Below, piece by piece: positions 34,626-43,420 of a stretch of 64,000 nucleotides of DNA. The DNA is from Frigidibacter sp037095735 (GTDB lineage: Bacteria; Pseudomonadota; Alphaproteobacteria; Rhodobacterales; Rhodobacteraceae): the NCBI RefSeq assembly GCF_037095735.1, contig NZ_JBAWKD010000004.1, positions 62,001 through 126,000 of the forward strand, read 5' to 3'. The notes beneath the pieces were generated by a model. It searched no databases, was not told where the DNA came from, and saw only the letters and a program-made list of their open reading frames with translations. How positions within the stretch are numbered: position 1 is the stretch's first letter; each line of letters begins with the position of its first letter. A program made the position numbers and the translations under genes.

Positions 34626-36287
34626 ATGGGCATCCTCAAGTTCTCTCATGTCTTCAAGTCCTTCGGCGAAGGTCTTGAGAAAGCGGATGTGCTTCGCGAC
34701 ATCAACCTCGAGGTCCGCGAAGGCGAATTCCTGGCGATCCTCGGATTTTCCGGCACCGGGAAATCCACGCTGATGAACCTGATGGCCGGTCTGGAAACCC
34801 CGTCGAAAGGCGCCGTCACCTTCAAGGGCGCGCCGATCGACGGCCCGGGCCCCGAGCGCGGGCTGGTCTTCCAGTCCTACTCGCTGATGCCCTGGCTGAC
34901 GGTGGCGGGCAACGTGGCGCTGGCGGTCGACGCGGTCCACAAGGGCAAGTCCAAGGCCGAGCGCGCGGCGATGGTGGCGAAATACGTCTCGATGGTGGGC
35001 CTTGGCCATGCCGCCGAACGTCGCCCGGCCGAGCTGTCAGGGGGCATGCGCCAGCGGGTGGGCATTGCCCGCACGCTGGCGATGGAGCCGGAAGTGCTGC
35101 TGATGGACGAGCCGCTCTCGGCGCTGGACGCGCTGACGCGGGCGAACCTCGCCGACGAGATCGAGGCGATCTGGGAGCAGGACAAGCGCACGGTCGTGCT
35201 GATCACCAACGACGTCGACGAGGCGATCGTGCTGGCCGACCGGATCATCTGCCTGAACCCCGACGGCACGCTGGGCCAGGAATTCCCGGTCACGCTCGCC
35301 CGGCCGCGCGACCGCGCCGCGATGAACCATGACGAGATCTTCAAGGAACTGCGCGCCAACGTCACCTCGTACCTGATGGACGTGGGGATCGCCGGCAAGG
35401 CCGCCGAGACGCGGAACCTGCCGAACGTCACCCCGCGCCATGCGCTGCCGCAGGCGGTCGCTAAGGCGCAGGAAAGCGCCACCGACGAGCGCTACCTGCA
35501 GTATTCGCAGCTGCACAAGATCTACGCGACGCCGAAGGGCCCGCTGACGGTCGTCGAGGACTTCAACCTGACCCTGAAGAAGGGCGAGTTCGTCAGCCTG
35601 ATCGGCCATTCCGGCTGCGGCAAGTCGACGGTGCTGACGATGACCGCCGGTCTGAACTCGATCTCGAAGGGCGCCATCAAGCTCGACGGTTACCACGTCG
35701 AGGGCGCGGACCCGGAACGGGCGGTGGTGTTCCAGTCGCCCTCGCTCTTCCCCTGGCTCTCGGCCAAGGAGAACGTGGCGATCGGCGTCGACAAGGTCTA
35801 CCCGAAGGCCAGCCAAGCCGAACGGCAGGAGGTGGTGGAATACTACCTGGAACGCGTGGGCCTGGGCGACAGCATGGACAAGGCCGCGGCCGACATGTCG
35901 AACGGCATGCGCCAGCGGGTGGGCATCGCGCGGGCCTTCGCGCTCTCGCCGAAGCTGCTGCTGCTGGACGAGCCCTTCGGGATGCTGGACAGCCTGACCC
36001 GCTGGGAGCTGCAGGAAGTGCTGATGGAGGTCTGGAGCCGGACCAAGGTCACCGCGGTCTGCGTCACCCATGACGTCGACGAGGCGATCCTGCTGGCCGA
36101 CCGCGTGGTGATGATGACCAACGGGCCGCGCGCGACGATCGGCAAGATCACCGAGGTGAAGCTGCCGCGGCCGCGCACCCGCAAGGCCCTGCTCGAGCAT
36201 CCCGACTACTGGACCTATCGCGAAGAGATCCTCGGCTTCCTCGAGGAATACGAGCATGGGGCCCACAAGAAGAAGGATGCCGCGTGA
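34626..36287 (+). CDS. nrtC: nitrate ABC transporter ATP-binding protein, two fused ATPase domains
   Basis: Protein of 553 residues made of two complete ABC ATPases. Domain 1 (about 1-240) has Walker A GFSGTGKST, signature LSGGMRQRVGIAR and Walker B VLLMDEP. Domain 2 (about 295-535) has GHSGCGKST, MSNGMRQRVGIAR (first signature residues degenerate, MSNG for LSGG) and LLLLDEP. A linker of about 50 residues joins them. In cyanobacteria NrtC and NrtD are separate chains; here one chain would supply both sites. The start could also be GTG 34617, overlapping the nrtB stop. Confidence 0.92.
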   Translation: MGILKFSHVFKSFGEGLEKADVLRDINLEVREGEFLAILGFSGTGKSTLMNLMAGLETPSKGAVTFKGAPIDGPGPERGLVFQSYSLMPWLTVAGNVALAVDAVHKGKSKAERAAMVAKYVSMVGLGHAAERRPAELSGGMRQRVGIARTLAMEPEVLLMDEPLSALDALTRANLADEIEAIWEQDKRTVVLITNDVDEAIVLADRIICLNPDGTLGQEFPVTLARPRDRAAMNHDEIFKELRANVTSYLMDVGIAGKAAETRNLPNVTPRHALPQAVAKAQESATDERYLQYSQLHKIYATPKGPLTVVEDFNLTLKKGEFVSLIGHSGCGKSTVLTMTAGLNSISKGAIKLDGYHVEGADPERAVVFQSPSLFPWLSAKENVAIGVDKVYPKASQAERQEVVEYYLERVGLGDSMDKAAADMSNGMRQRVGIARAFALSPKLLLLDEPFGMLDSLTRWELQEVLMEVWSRTKVTAVCVTHDVDEAILLADRVVMMTNGPRATIGKITEVKLPRPRTRKALLEHPDYWTYREEILGFLEEYEHGAHKKKDAA

Positions 36288-36724
36288 TGAGCCCCGACCA
36301 GGTCGTTCTGGTCCGCGCCAGCTACCGGCTGCTGGACCAGGTGAAGGGGCAGGCCGCGGGCATGTTCTATGGCCGGCTCTTCACCATCGCCCCCGAGGTG
36401 CGCCCCCTCTTCGCCGGATCGGACATGTTCCGCCAGTCCGAGAAGCTGTGGAACATGCTCGGCACCATCGTGAGCATGCTCGACGAGCCCTCGCATCTGG
36501 TGCCGGCGATCGAGGAGCTGGCCCAGGACCACGTCCGCTACGGCGTCAAGCCCGAGTTCTACCGCCCCGTCGGTGACGCGCTCTTGTGGACGCTGGAACA
36601 CGGCCTTGGCGCCTCGTGGTCGGAAGACACGCGCCACGCCTGGGAAGCGGCCTTCACCGCGCTCAGCCAGATCATGATCCGTGCCGCCTACACGGGCGGC
36701 GCCCCCGAAACCTCCCACACCTGA
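36287..36724 (+). CDS. single-domain haemoglobin
   Basis: Globin of 145 residues similar to the Vitreoscilla haemoglobin/flavohaemoglobin globin domain: B10-type Tyr28 (FYGRLF), CD1 Phe42 (VRPLF), proximal His82 (DHVRYGVKPEFY) and VGDALLWTLEHGLG. No reductase domain is attached. Its ATG overlaps the ATPase stop codon, so it is part of the nitrate operon. A comparable single-domain globin encoded with nasC in Bradyrhizobium is implicated in nitric oxide detoxification, and the same is inferred here because NirB can produce NO as a by-product. Confidence 0.9.
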   Translation: MSPDQVVLVRASYRLLDQVKGQAAGMFYGRLFTIAPEVRPLFAGSDMFRQSEKLWNMLGTIVSMLDEPSHLVPAIEELAQDHVRYGVKPEFYRPVGDALLWTLEHGLGASWSEDTRHAWEAAFTALSQIMIRAAYTGGAPETSHT

Positions 36725-36735
36725 GGGTGAATGAC

Positions 36736-39180
36736 ATGAAGAAGAGACTTGTCGTCATCGGTGCAGGCATGGCTTCCGGCCGGGCTCTGGAGCACCTTTT
36801 CGAAACCGCCTCGGCCGACTGGGACGTGACCCTGTTCAACGCCGAGCCGCGCGGCAACTACAACCGGCTGATGCTGTCGCCGGTGCTGTCGGGCGAAAAG
36901 ACCTACGAGCAGATCGTCACCCATGACGACAGCTTCTATGCCGCGCACAACATCCACTGCCGCTTCGGCGAGAAGGTCGTGTCGATCGACCGCGCGCGGA
37001 AGGTGGTCGTGGGCGAGAGGGGCGAAGTGGCTTACGACAAGCTGCTGATCGGCACCGGCTCGAACCCTTTCATCATCCCGCTGCCGGGCAAGGACCTGAA
37101 GGGCGTCATCGCCTATCGTGACCTGGAAGACACCCAGGCGATGATCGACCTTGGCGCCAAGCCCGGCGCGAAGGCCGTCGTCATCGGCGGGGGCCTGCTG
37201 GGGCTTGAGGCTGCGGCCGGGATGGCGGCGCGGGGCGTCGATGTCACCGTGGTGCACATCATGGGCCACCTGATGGAGCGCCAGCTGGACGAAAGCGCCG
37301 GCTACCTGCTGCGCAAGGCGCTGAACGACAAGGGCATCCACGTCCTCTGCCAGGCGAACTCGAAAGAGATCCTGGGCGACGAGGCCGGCCATGTCCGCGC
37401 GCTGGCGCTCGCCGACGGGACCGAGCTGCCCTGCGACCTGCTGGTGATGGCGGTGGGCATCCGCCCGAACACCCAGCTGGCGAAAGAGGCCGGGCTCGAG
37501 GTGAACCGCGGGATCCTCGTCGACGACCACATGGTCACCTCGGACCCCGATGTCCTGAGCCTTGGCGAATGCGTCGAGCATCAGGGTGCGATCTTCGGGC
37601 TGGTGGCGCCGCTTTACGACCAGGCGAAGGTCGTGGCGGCCACGCTGAACGGCCAGCACGCGGTCTTCGTGTCGAAGGAAGTCTCGACCAAACTGAAGGT
37701 CACCGGCTGCGACCTGTTTTCGGCGGGCGACTTCGCCGAGGGCGAGGGCCGCGAGGACATCGTGTTCCGCGACCCCTCGCGCGGGGTCTACAAGCGGCTG
37801 GTGCTGAAGGGCGACCGGATCATCGGCGCCGTGATGTACGGCGACACCGCCGACGGCAACTGGTTCTACGGCCTGATGAAGGACGGCGCCGACGTGTCGG
37901 AGATGCGCGAGACGCTGATCTTCGGCCCGGCCTTCCAGGGGGGGGCCGCACTGGACCCTATGGCGGCCGTTGCAGCATTGCCGCCTGAGGCGGAGATCTG
38001 CGGCTGCAACGGCGTGTGCAAGGGCAAGATCGTCGAGGCCATCAAGGGCGGCGCCACCACGCTGGACCAGGTGCGCGCCACCACCAAGGCAAGCTCCTCT
38101 TGCGGGACCTGCACCGGCCTCGTGGAACAGGTGATGGCGGTGACGCTGGGCGACGACTTCGTCATGCCCACCTCGATGCCGATGTGCAAATGCACCGACC
38201 ACACCCACGAGGACGTGCGTCGCCTGATCAAGTCGATGGAGCTGAAATCGCAGCCGGCGGTCTTCCAGGAACTGGGCTGGAAGTCGAAGGACGGCTGCCA
38301 TTCCTGCCGCCCGGCGCTGAACTTCTACCTGCTGGCCGACTGGCCGCTGGACTATGAGGACCAGCCGCAGAGCCGCTTCGTGAACGAGCGCAACCACGCC
38401 AACATCCAGAAGGACGGCACCTATTCGGTGATGCCGCGGATGTGGGGGGGGATGACCGACGCCAAGGAACTGCGCGCGATTGCGGACGCCGCCGACAAGT
38501 ACGGCGCGGCTGTGAAGGTCACCGGTGGCCAGCGGATCGACCTCTTGGGCATCAAGAAGGAAGACCTGCCGGCGATCTGGGCGGATCTGAACGACGCGGG
38601 CATGGTCTCGGGCCACGCCTATACCAAGGGGCTGCGCACGGTGAAGACCTGCGTCGGCTCGGACTGGTGCCGGTTCGGCACGCAGGACTCGACCGGGCTC
38701 GGGATCAAGCTTGAGAAGCTGCTCTGGGGGTCGTGGACGCCGCACAAGGTCAAGCTGGCGGTGTCGGGCTGCCCGCGGAACTGCGCCGAGGCCACCTGCA
38801 AGGACGTGGGCATCATCTGCGTCGATAGCGGCTATCAGATCGGCGTCGCCGGGGCCGCGGGCATGGACGTGAAAGAGACCGAACGCCTGGTCGATGTCGC
38901 GACCGAGGAAGAGGCGCTCGAGATCACGGCGGCCTTCATCCAGCTCTACCGCGAGAACGCCAAGTATCTGGACCGGCCCTACAAATGGGTGGCGAAGGTC
39001 GGGCTCGACTGGGTCAAGGAACGGGTGGTGGCCGATATCGACAGCCGCCGCGCGCTTTATGACCGGTTCCTGATCAGCCAGTCGGTCTATCAGAAGGACC
39101 CCTGGGCGGAGCGTGCCCGCCCCGAGGATCGCCCCAAATGGCAACCGCTTGCGGATTTCACCCGGGAGGCCGCGGAATGA
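36736..39180 (+). CDS. nirB: assimilatory NAD(P)H nitrite reductase, large subunit
   Basis: Protein of 814 residues (the nasB of Paracoccus nomenclature) reducing nitrite to ammonium. Domain order: FAD/NAD(P) oxidoreductase (about 1-400; GAGMASGRALEHL, VVIGGGLLGLEAAAGMAARG), BFD-type [2Fe-2S] domain (Cys422, Cys424, Cys456, Cys459), a second BFD-like stretch (CKCTDHTHEDVR ... DGCHSCRPALNFYLLADWP), then the sirohaem/[4Fe-4S] half (about 560-800) with Cys639, Cys645, Cys679 and Cys683 (TCVGSDWC, SGCPRNC). Everything needed for catalysis is present. It overlaps nirD by 4 bp. Confidence 0.97.
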   Translation: MKKRLVVIGAGMASGRALEHLFETASADWDVTLFNAEPRGNYNRLMLSPVLSGEKTYEQIVTHDDSFYAAHNIHCRFGEKVVSIDRARKVVVGERGEVAYDKLLIGTGSNPFIIPLPGKDLKGVIAYRDLEDTQAMIDLGAKPGAKAVVIGGGLLGLEAAAGMAARGVDVTVVHIMGHLMERQLDESAGYLLRKALNDKGIHVLCQANSKEILGDEAGHVRALALADGTELPCDLLVMAVGIRPNTQLAKEAGLEVNRGILVDDHMVTSDPDVLSLGECVEHQGAIFGLVAPLYDQAKVVAATLNGQHAVFVSKEVSTKLKVTGCDLFSAGDFAEGEGREDIVFRDPSRGVYKRLVLKGDRIIGAVMYGDTADGNWFYGLMKDGADVSEMRETLIFGPAFQGGAALDPMAAVAALPPEAEICGCNGVCKGKIVEAIKGGATTLDQVRATTKASSSCGTCTGLVEQVMAVTLGDDFVMPTSMPMCKCTDHTHEDVRRLIKSMELKSQPAVFQELGWKSKDGCHSCRPALNFYLLADWPLDYEDQPQSRFVNERNHANIQKDGTYSVMPRMWGGMTDAKELRAIADAADKYGAAVKVTGGQRIDLLGIKKEDLPAIWADLNDAGMVSGHAYTKGLRTVKTCVGSDWCRFGTQDSTGLGIKLEKLLWGSWTPHKVKLAVSGCPRNCAEATCKDVGIICVDSGYQIGVAGAAGMDVKETERLVDVATEEEALEITAAFIQLYRENAKYLDRPYKWVAKVGLDWVKERVVADIDSRRALYDRFLISQSVYQKDPWAERARPEDRPKWQPLADFTREAAE

Positions 39181-39512
39181 CCCTGTTCGTCGACATCGGA
39201 TCGCTGGACGACATCCCGCGCCAGGGCGCGCGGGTCGTGAAGACCGCCGAGGGCTGCGTCGCGGTCTTCCGCACCAACGAGGACGAGGTCTTCGCGCTCG
39301 ATGACCGCTGCCCCCACAAGGGCGGACCGCTGAGCGAGGGGATCGTGCATGGCAACAAGGTGACCTGCCCGCTGCATTCCACGGTCTTCGACCTGTCGAC
39401 CGGGCAGGCGCAGGGCGCGGATGACTACGTCACCCGCAGCCATCCCGCCAAGGTCGAGAACGGCCGCGTCCTGCTGGATGCGAGCCTGCTGCGCCGCCGC
39501 AGCGCGGCCTGA
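39177..39512 (+). CDS. nirD: nitrite reductase small subunit / Rieske ferredoxin
   Basis: Protein of 111 residues with a complete Rieske [2Fe-2S] motif: Cys45-Pro-His47 and Cys64-Pro-Leu-His67. In contrast to enterobacterial NirD, which lost these ligands, it should carry a cluster, like NasG of Paracoccus, which passes electrons from the NADH-oxidising nitrite reductase to the nitrate reductase. ATGA overlap with nirB. The stop is followed within 20 bp by a poly-G run and the assembly gap. Confidence 0.93.
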   Translation: MTLFVDIGSLDDIPRQGARVVKTAEGCVAVFRTNEDEVFALDDRCPHKGGPLSEGIVHGNKVTCPLHSTVFDLSTGQAQGADDYVTRSHPAKVENGRVLLDASLLRRRSAA

Positions 39513-39532
39513 GGACGGGCGCGGGGGGGGTT

Positions 39533-39654
39533 NNNNNNNNNNNNNNNNNNNNNNNNNNNNNNNNNNNNNNNNNNNNNNNNNNNNNNNNNNNNNNNNNNNN
39601 NNNNNNNNNNNNNNNNNNNNNNNNNNNNNNNNNNNNNNNNNNNNNNNNNNNNNN
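39533..39654. other. assembly gap (122 N) flanked by near-identical 22-bp ends
   Basis: The 22 bases before the gap (39511-39532) and the 22 after it (39655-39676) align without indels and differ at two or so positions, G-runs on the left against CGGCGG on the right. The right copy leads into a GC hairpin. This looks like two contig ends that overlap, not truly missing sequence. Confidence 0.75.
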
Positions 39655-39772
39655 GAGGACGGGCGCGGCGGCGGTTCCCCGCCGCGCTTCTGCCAAGACC
39701 TCTGCCCCCGACCGGTGGGGCGGGGTCACAGGACAAAGACCGGTCCCCGTCTCAACAGGAAGGAAAGTAGCG

Positions 39773-40618
39773 ATGTCGTACGTCACTCCTGGTGACTTCG
39801 CGAAGAAGATGGTCGACGCCGGCGAGGCGAAGGTCTTCATGTCGACGAAGGACACCGTCATCCGCGCCTACATGGCCGGGGCGATCCTCGCGCTGGCCGC
39901 GGCCTTCGCCGTCTCGGTCACCGTCAACACCGGCAACCCGCTGGTGGGGGCGCTGCTGTTTCCGGTCGGGTTCTGCATGCTCTACCTGATGGGCTTCGAT
40001 CTTCTGACCGGCGTCTTCACCCTTGTGCCGCTGGCGCTGATCGACCGCCGCCCGGGCGTGACGCTGGGCGGGGTGATGCGCAACTGGGGCCTGGTGTTCC
40101 TGGGCAACTTCGCCGGCGCCCTGACCGTGGCGCTGTTCATGGCGATCATCTTCACCTTCGGCTTCTCGGAAGCGCCGAACGCCATCGGCGAGAAGATCGG
40201 CCATATCGGTGAAAGCCGCACCGTCGGCTATGCCGCCCATGGCGCCGCCGGGATGCTGACGCTCTTCATCCGCGCGGTGATGTGCAACTGGATGGTCTCG
40301 ACCGGCGTGGTCGCGGCGATGATGTCGACCTCGGTGCCGGGCAAGATCATGGCGATGTGGATGCCGATCCTGGTGTTCTTCTACATGGGCTTCGAGCATT
40401 CGATCGTGAACATGTTCCTGTTCCCGAGCGGAATCCTGCTGGGCGGCAACTTCACCTGGGGCGACTATTTCATCTGGAACGAGATCCCGACCGTGCTGGG
40501 CAACCTCGTCGGCGGCCTGACCTTCGTGGGCGGCATGATCTACGCCACGCATCTGAAGACCTCGCCCGACCGGGCCCGCCCGGGCAAGGTGCAGGCGCAG
40601 GTGATGCCGGCCGAGTGA
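39773..40618 (+). CDS. nirC: formate/nitrite (FNT) channel
   Basis: Six-helix FNT-family channel of 281 residues (GFCMLYLMGFDLLTGVFTLVPLALIDRRPG, FIRAVMCNWMVSTGVVAAMMSTSVPGKIMAMWMPILVFFYMGFEHSIVNMFLFPSGILLGGNF). The central histidine of the pore is in GFEHSIVNM. The context, between nitrite reductase and nitrate reductase, points to nitrite movement, equivalent to NasH of Paracoccus. AGGAAAG precedes the ATG. A short hairpin follows the stop. Confidence 0.93.
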   Translation: MSYVTPGDFAKKMVDAGEAKVFMSTKDTVIRAYMAGAILALAAAFAVSVTVNTGNPLVGALLFPVGFCMLYLMGFDLLTGVFTLVPLALIDRRPGVTLGGVMRNWGLVFLGNFAGALTVALFMAIIFTFGFSEAPNAIGEKIGHIGESRTVGYAAHGAAGMLTLFIRAVMCNWMVSTGVVAAMMSTSVPGKIMAMWMPILVFFYMGFEHSIVNMFLFPSGILLGGNFTWGDYFIWNEIPTVLGNLVGGLTFVGGMIYATHLKTSPDRARPGKVQAQVMPAE

Positions 40619-40635
40619 GGCCGCGCTGACCGAAC

Positions 40636-40657
40636 ACCCGCCGGGACACCGGCGGGT
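40636..40657 (+). terminator. hairpin between the FNT gene and nasA
   Basis: ACCCGCCGG (40636-40644) and CCGGCGGGT (40649-40657) form a perfect 9-bp stem with a GACA loop. No T-run follows, so it may act on mRNA stability instead of terminating. Confidence 0.45.
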
Positions 40658-40753
40658 CGCCCGGTGCCGTCGCCCCACGGCGGTGTCCGGGACCTGATCC
40701 CCTCCGAACTCTGCCCCCGAAGATGTGCCGTAGCCCGGCCGGAGACCAAGCCC

Positions 40754-43420
40754 ATGGACAGCATCGCGGATTTCCCCAGCAGCGGCCCGCAGGCCCCGAT
40801 CCGGACCACCTGCACCTATTGCGGCGTGGGCTGCGGTATCCTCGCCACCCCTGACGGGCGCGGCGGGCTGGCGATCGAGGGCGACAGCCGCCACCCGGCG
40901 AATTACGGGCGGCTCTGCTCCAAGGGCTCGGCGCTGGGCGAGACGGTGCATGGCGCGGGGCGCCTGTTGCGCCCGCGCATCGGCGGCGTCGACACCGGCT
41001 GGGACGAGGCGCTGACCCTCGTCGCCCGCCGCTTCTCGGAAACCATCGCCAAGCACGGCCCGGACAGCGTCGCCTTCTACGTCTCGGGCCAGCTGCTGAC
41101 CGAGGATTACTACGTCGCCAACAAGCTGATGAAGGGCTTCATCGGTTCAGGCAACATCGACACCAATTCGCGGCTCTGCATGTCGTCCTCGGTCGCGGGG
41201 CACCGGCGCGCCTTCGGCAGCGACACCGTGCCCGGGCTCTATGAGGATCTGGAGCAGGCCGACCTCGTGGTCCTGACCGGCTCGAACCTCGCCTGGTGCC
41301 ACCCGGTGGTCTACCAGCGCATCATCGCCGCCAAGGCCGCGCGGCCCGGGATGAAGATCGTCGTCATCGACCCGCGCCGCACCGCGACCTGCGAGGGCGC
41401 CGACCTGCACCTGCCGATCGCGCCGGGACAGGACGTGGCGCTGTTCAACCTGCTGCTGTCCGAGATCGAGGCCCGCGGCGCCGTGAACCGCGACTTCCTG
41501 CAGAATGTCACCGGCTTCGACCATGCGCTGGCCGCGGCCCGCGCCACCGGCGCGTCGGCGCTGGGCCTCGAGCCCGCCGACATCGCGGCGTTCCTCGACC
41601 TCTGGATCGGGACCGAGAAGGTCGTCACCGTCTATTCGCAGGGCGTGAACCAGTCCGCGAGCGGCACCGACAAGGTCAACGCGATCCTGAACTGCCACCT
41701 GGCCACCGGCCGCATCGGCCGCCCCGGCATGGGCCCGTTCTCGATCACCGGCCAGCCCAACGCCATGGGCGGGCGCGAGGTCGGCGGGTTGGCCAACATG
41801 CTGGCCTGCCATCTCGACATCGAGAACCCCGAGCATCGCGGCGCGGTGAAGGAGTTCTGGCAGGCCCCGACCATCGCCGAGAAACCGGGCCTCAAGGCCG
41901 TGGACATGTTCCGCGCGGTCGAAGAGGGGAAGATCAAGGCGCTCTGGATCATCTGCACCAACCCGGCGGTGTCGATGCCCGAGGCCGACCGCGTCGCGAA
42001 GGCCATCGCCGCCTGCGATTTCGTCGTCGTCTCGGACATCATCGAGAAGACCGACACCACGCGGCTTGCCCATGTGCTTCTGCCCGCGCAGGGCTGGGGC
42101 GAAAAGGACGGCACCGTCACCAATTCCGAGCGGCGGATCTCGCGCCAGCGCAAGACCCTGGCCCCCTTGGGTGAGGCGCGGCCCGACTGGTGGATCCTGT
42201 CAGAGGTCGGCGCCCGCATGGGCTTCCCGCGCGCCTTCGACTATGCCGGCCCGCACGAGATCTTCGCCGAATATGCCGCGCTTTCGGGCGTTGCCGGGGC
42301 GCTGGGTTCGGACTTCGACATCTCGGCGCTCGCGACGCTCAGCAAGGGCGCCTATGACGCGCTGGCGCCCTTCGTCTGGCCGCTGAGCGACCGCAAGCAG
42401 GGGGGGCGCTTCTTCGGCGACGGCCGCTTCCACACGCCCGACCGCAAGGGCCGGATGATCGCCGTGGTGCCGAAGGGCCCCGCCGCCGCGACCACGGCAG
42501 ACCGCCCGTTCCGCTTCAACACCGGCCGGGTGCGCGACCACTGGCACACGATGACCCGCACCGGCCTGTCGGCGCGGCTGTCGCAGCATCTGGCCGAACC
42601 CTTCCTCGAGGTGCACCCCGAGGATGCCGCGGCGCTGGGCCTGAAACCCGCGATGCTGGCCGAGGTGGAAAGCGACCGGGGCAGGGCGGTGCTGCGCACC
42701 CTCGTCACCCCGCGCGTCCGCCGCGGCGAGGTCTTCGCGCCGATCCACTGGACCGGCGAGACCGCGCCCACCGGCCGCGTCGATGCGCTGGTGCCGGCGG
42801 TGACCGACCCGGTCTCGGGCCAGCCGGAAAGCAAGGCGGCCGTCGTCTCGGTCAGGCCCTTCGCCGCCGCCTGGTACGGCTATGCGGTGACCTCGGGTGC
42901 CCTTGCCCCCGCGACCGACTACTGGACGCTGGCCCGCGTCAACGGCGGCCAGCAGGCCGAGCTTGCGGGCCTTGCTGTGCCCGAGGACTGGACGGCCTGG
43001 GGCCGCGCGCTCTTCGGCTTGGGCGGCGAGGTTCAGGCGGTCTCGGTCGAGGATGCGCGCCGCGGCATCGTGCGGCTGGCCTTCGTGAAGGACGGCAAGC
43101 TCTTGGCGGCGCTCTTCGTCGCGCCCGATCCGGTCGGCGTCGCGCGGGCGCATATGCCGGGGCTTCTGGGCCAGCCGGCGGCGGGCGACGTGCTGGCGGG
43201 GCGGCCGGGGGCGGATCGCCCCGATCCGGGGGCCACGGTCTGCGTCTGCTTCGACGTGGGCGTCAACACCATCGCGCGGGCGATCGTCGAGGACGGCTTG
43301 CTGAGTGTCGAGGCGCTGGGTAAGGCTCTGAGAGCGGGGACCAATTGCGGTTCCTGCCGGCCGGAACTGAAGGCGCTGATCGACCGCTTCGGAAACACGA
43401 AACGGGAGGCGGCGGAATGA
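40754..43420 (+). CDS. nasA: assimilatory nitrate reductase, catalytic subunit
   Basis: Cytoplasmic molybdopterin-guanine-dinucleotide enzyme of 888 residues (NasC in Paracoccus) reducing nitrate to nitrite. The N-terminal [4Fe-4S] site uses Cys20, Cys23, Cys27 and Cys55 (TCTYCGVGC, GRLCSKG). The Moco domains follow (YVSGQLLTEDYYVANKLMKGF, NTNSRLCMSSSVAG, YSQGVNQS, GRVRDHWHTMTRTG). A C-terminal BFD-like [2Fe-2S] domain has Cys830, Cys832, Cys865 and Cys868, an extra electron-entry point found in some NasA proteins. No signal peptide. The ATG overlaps nothing upstream; the stop overlaps the SUMT gene (ATGA). Confidence 0.96.
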   Translation: MDSIADFPSSGPQAPIRTTCTYCGVGCGILATPDGRGGLAIEGDSRHPANYGRLCSKGSALGETVHGAGRLLRPRIGGVDTGWDEALTLVARRFSETIAKHGPDSVAFYVSGQLLTEDYYVANKLMKGFIGSGNIDTNSRLCMSSSVAGHRRAFGSDTVPGLYEDLEQADLVVLTGSNLAWCHPVVYQRIIAAKAARPGMKIVVIDPRRTATCEGADLHLPIAPGQDVALFNLLLSEIEARGAVNRDFLQNVTGFDHALAAARATGASALGLEPADIAAFLDLWIGTEKVVTVYSQGVNQSASGTDKVNAILNCHLATGRIGRPGMGPFSITGQPNAMGGREVGGLANMLACHLDIENPEHRGAVKEFWQAPTIAEKPGLKAVDMFRAVEEGKIKALWIICTNPAVSMPEADRVAKAIAACDFVVVSDIIEKTDTTRLAHVLLPAQGWGEKDGTVTNSERRISRQRKTLAPLGEARPDWWILSEVGARMGFPRAFDYAGPHEIFAEYAALSGVAGALGSDFDISALATLSKGAYDALAPFVWPLSDRKQGGRFFGDGRFHTPDRKGRMIAVVPKGPAAATTADRPFRFNTGRVRDHWHTMTRTGLSARLSQHLAEPFLEVHPEDAAALGLKPAMLAEVESDRGRAVLRTLVTPRVRRGEVFAPIHWTGETAPTGRVDALVPAVTDPVSGQPESKAAVVSVRPFAAAWYGYAVTSGALAPATDYWTLARVNGGQQAELAGLAVPEDWTAWGRALFGLGGEVQAVSVEDARRGIVRLAFVKDGKLLAALFVAPDPVGVARAHMPGLLGQPAAGDVLAGRPGADRPDPGATVCVCFDVGVNTIARAIVEDGLLSVEALGKALRAGTNCGSCRPELKALIDRFGNTKREAAE

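Noticed and set aside
40620..40753. Second NasT-type hexaloop leader before nasA
   Set aside because: Hairpins are present but their loops are four bases or lack A at position 1, so the ANTAR rule is not met.
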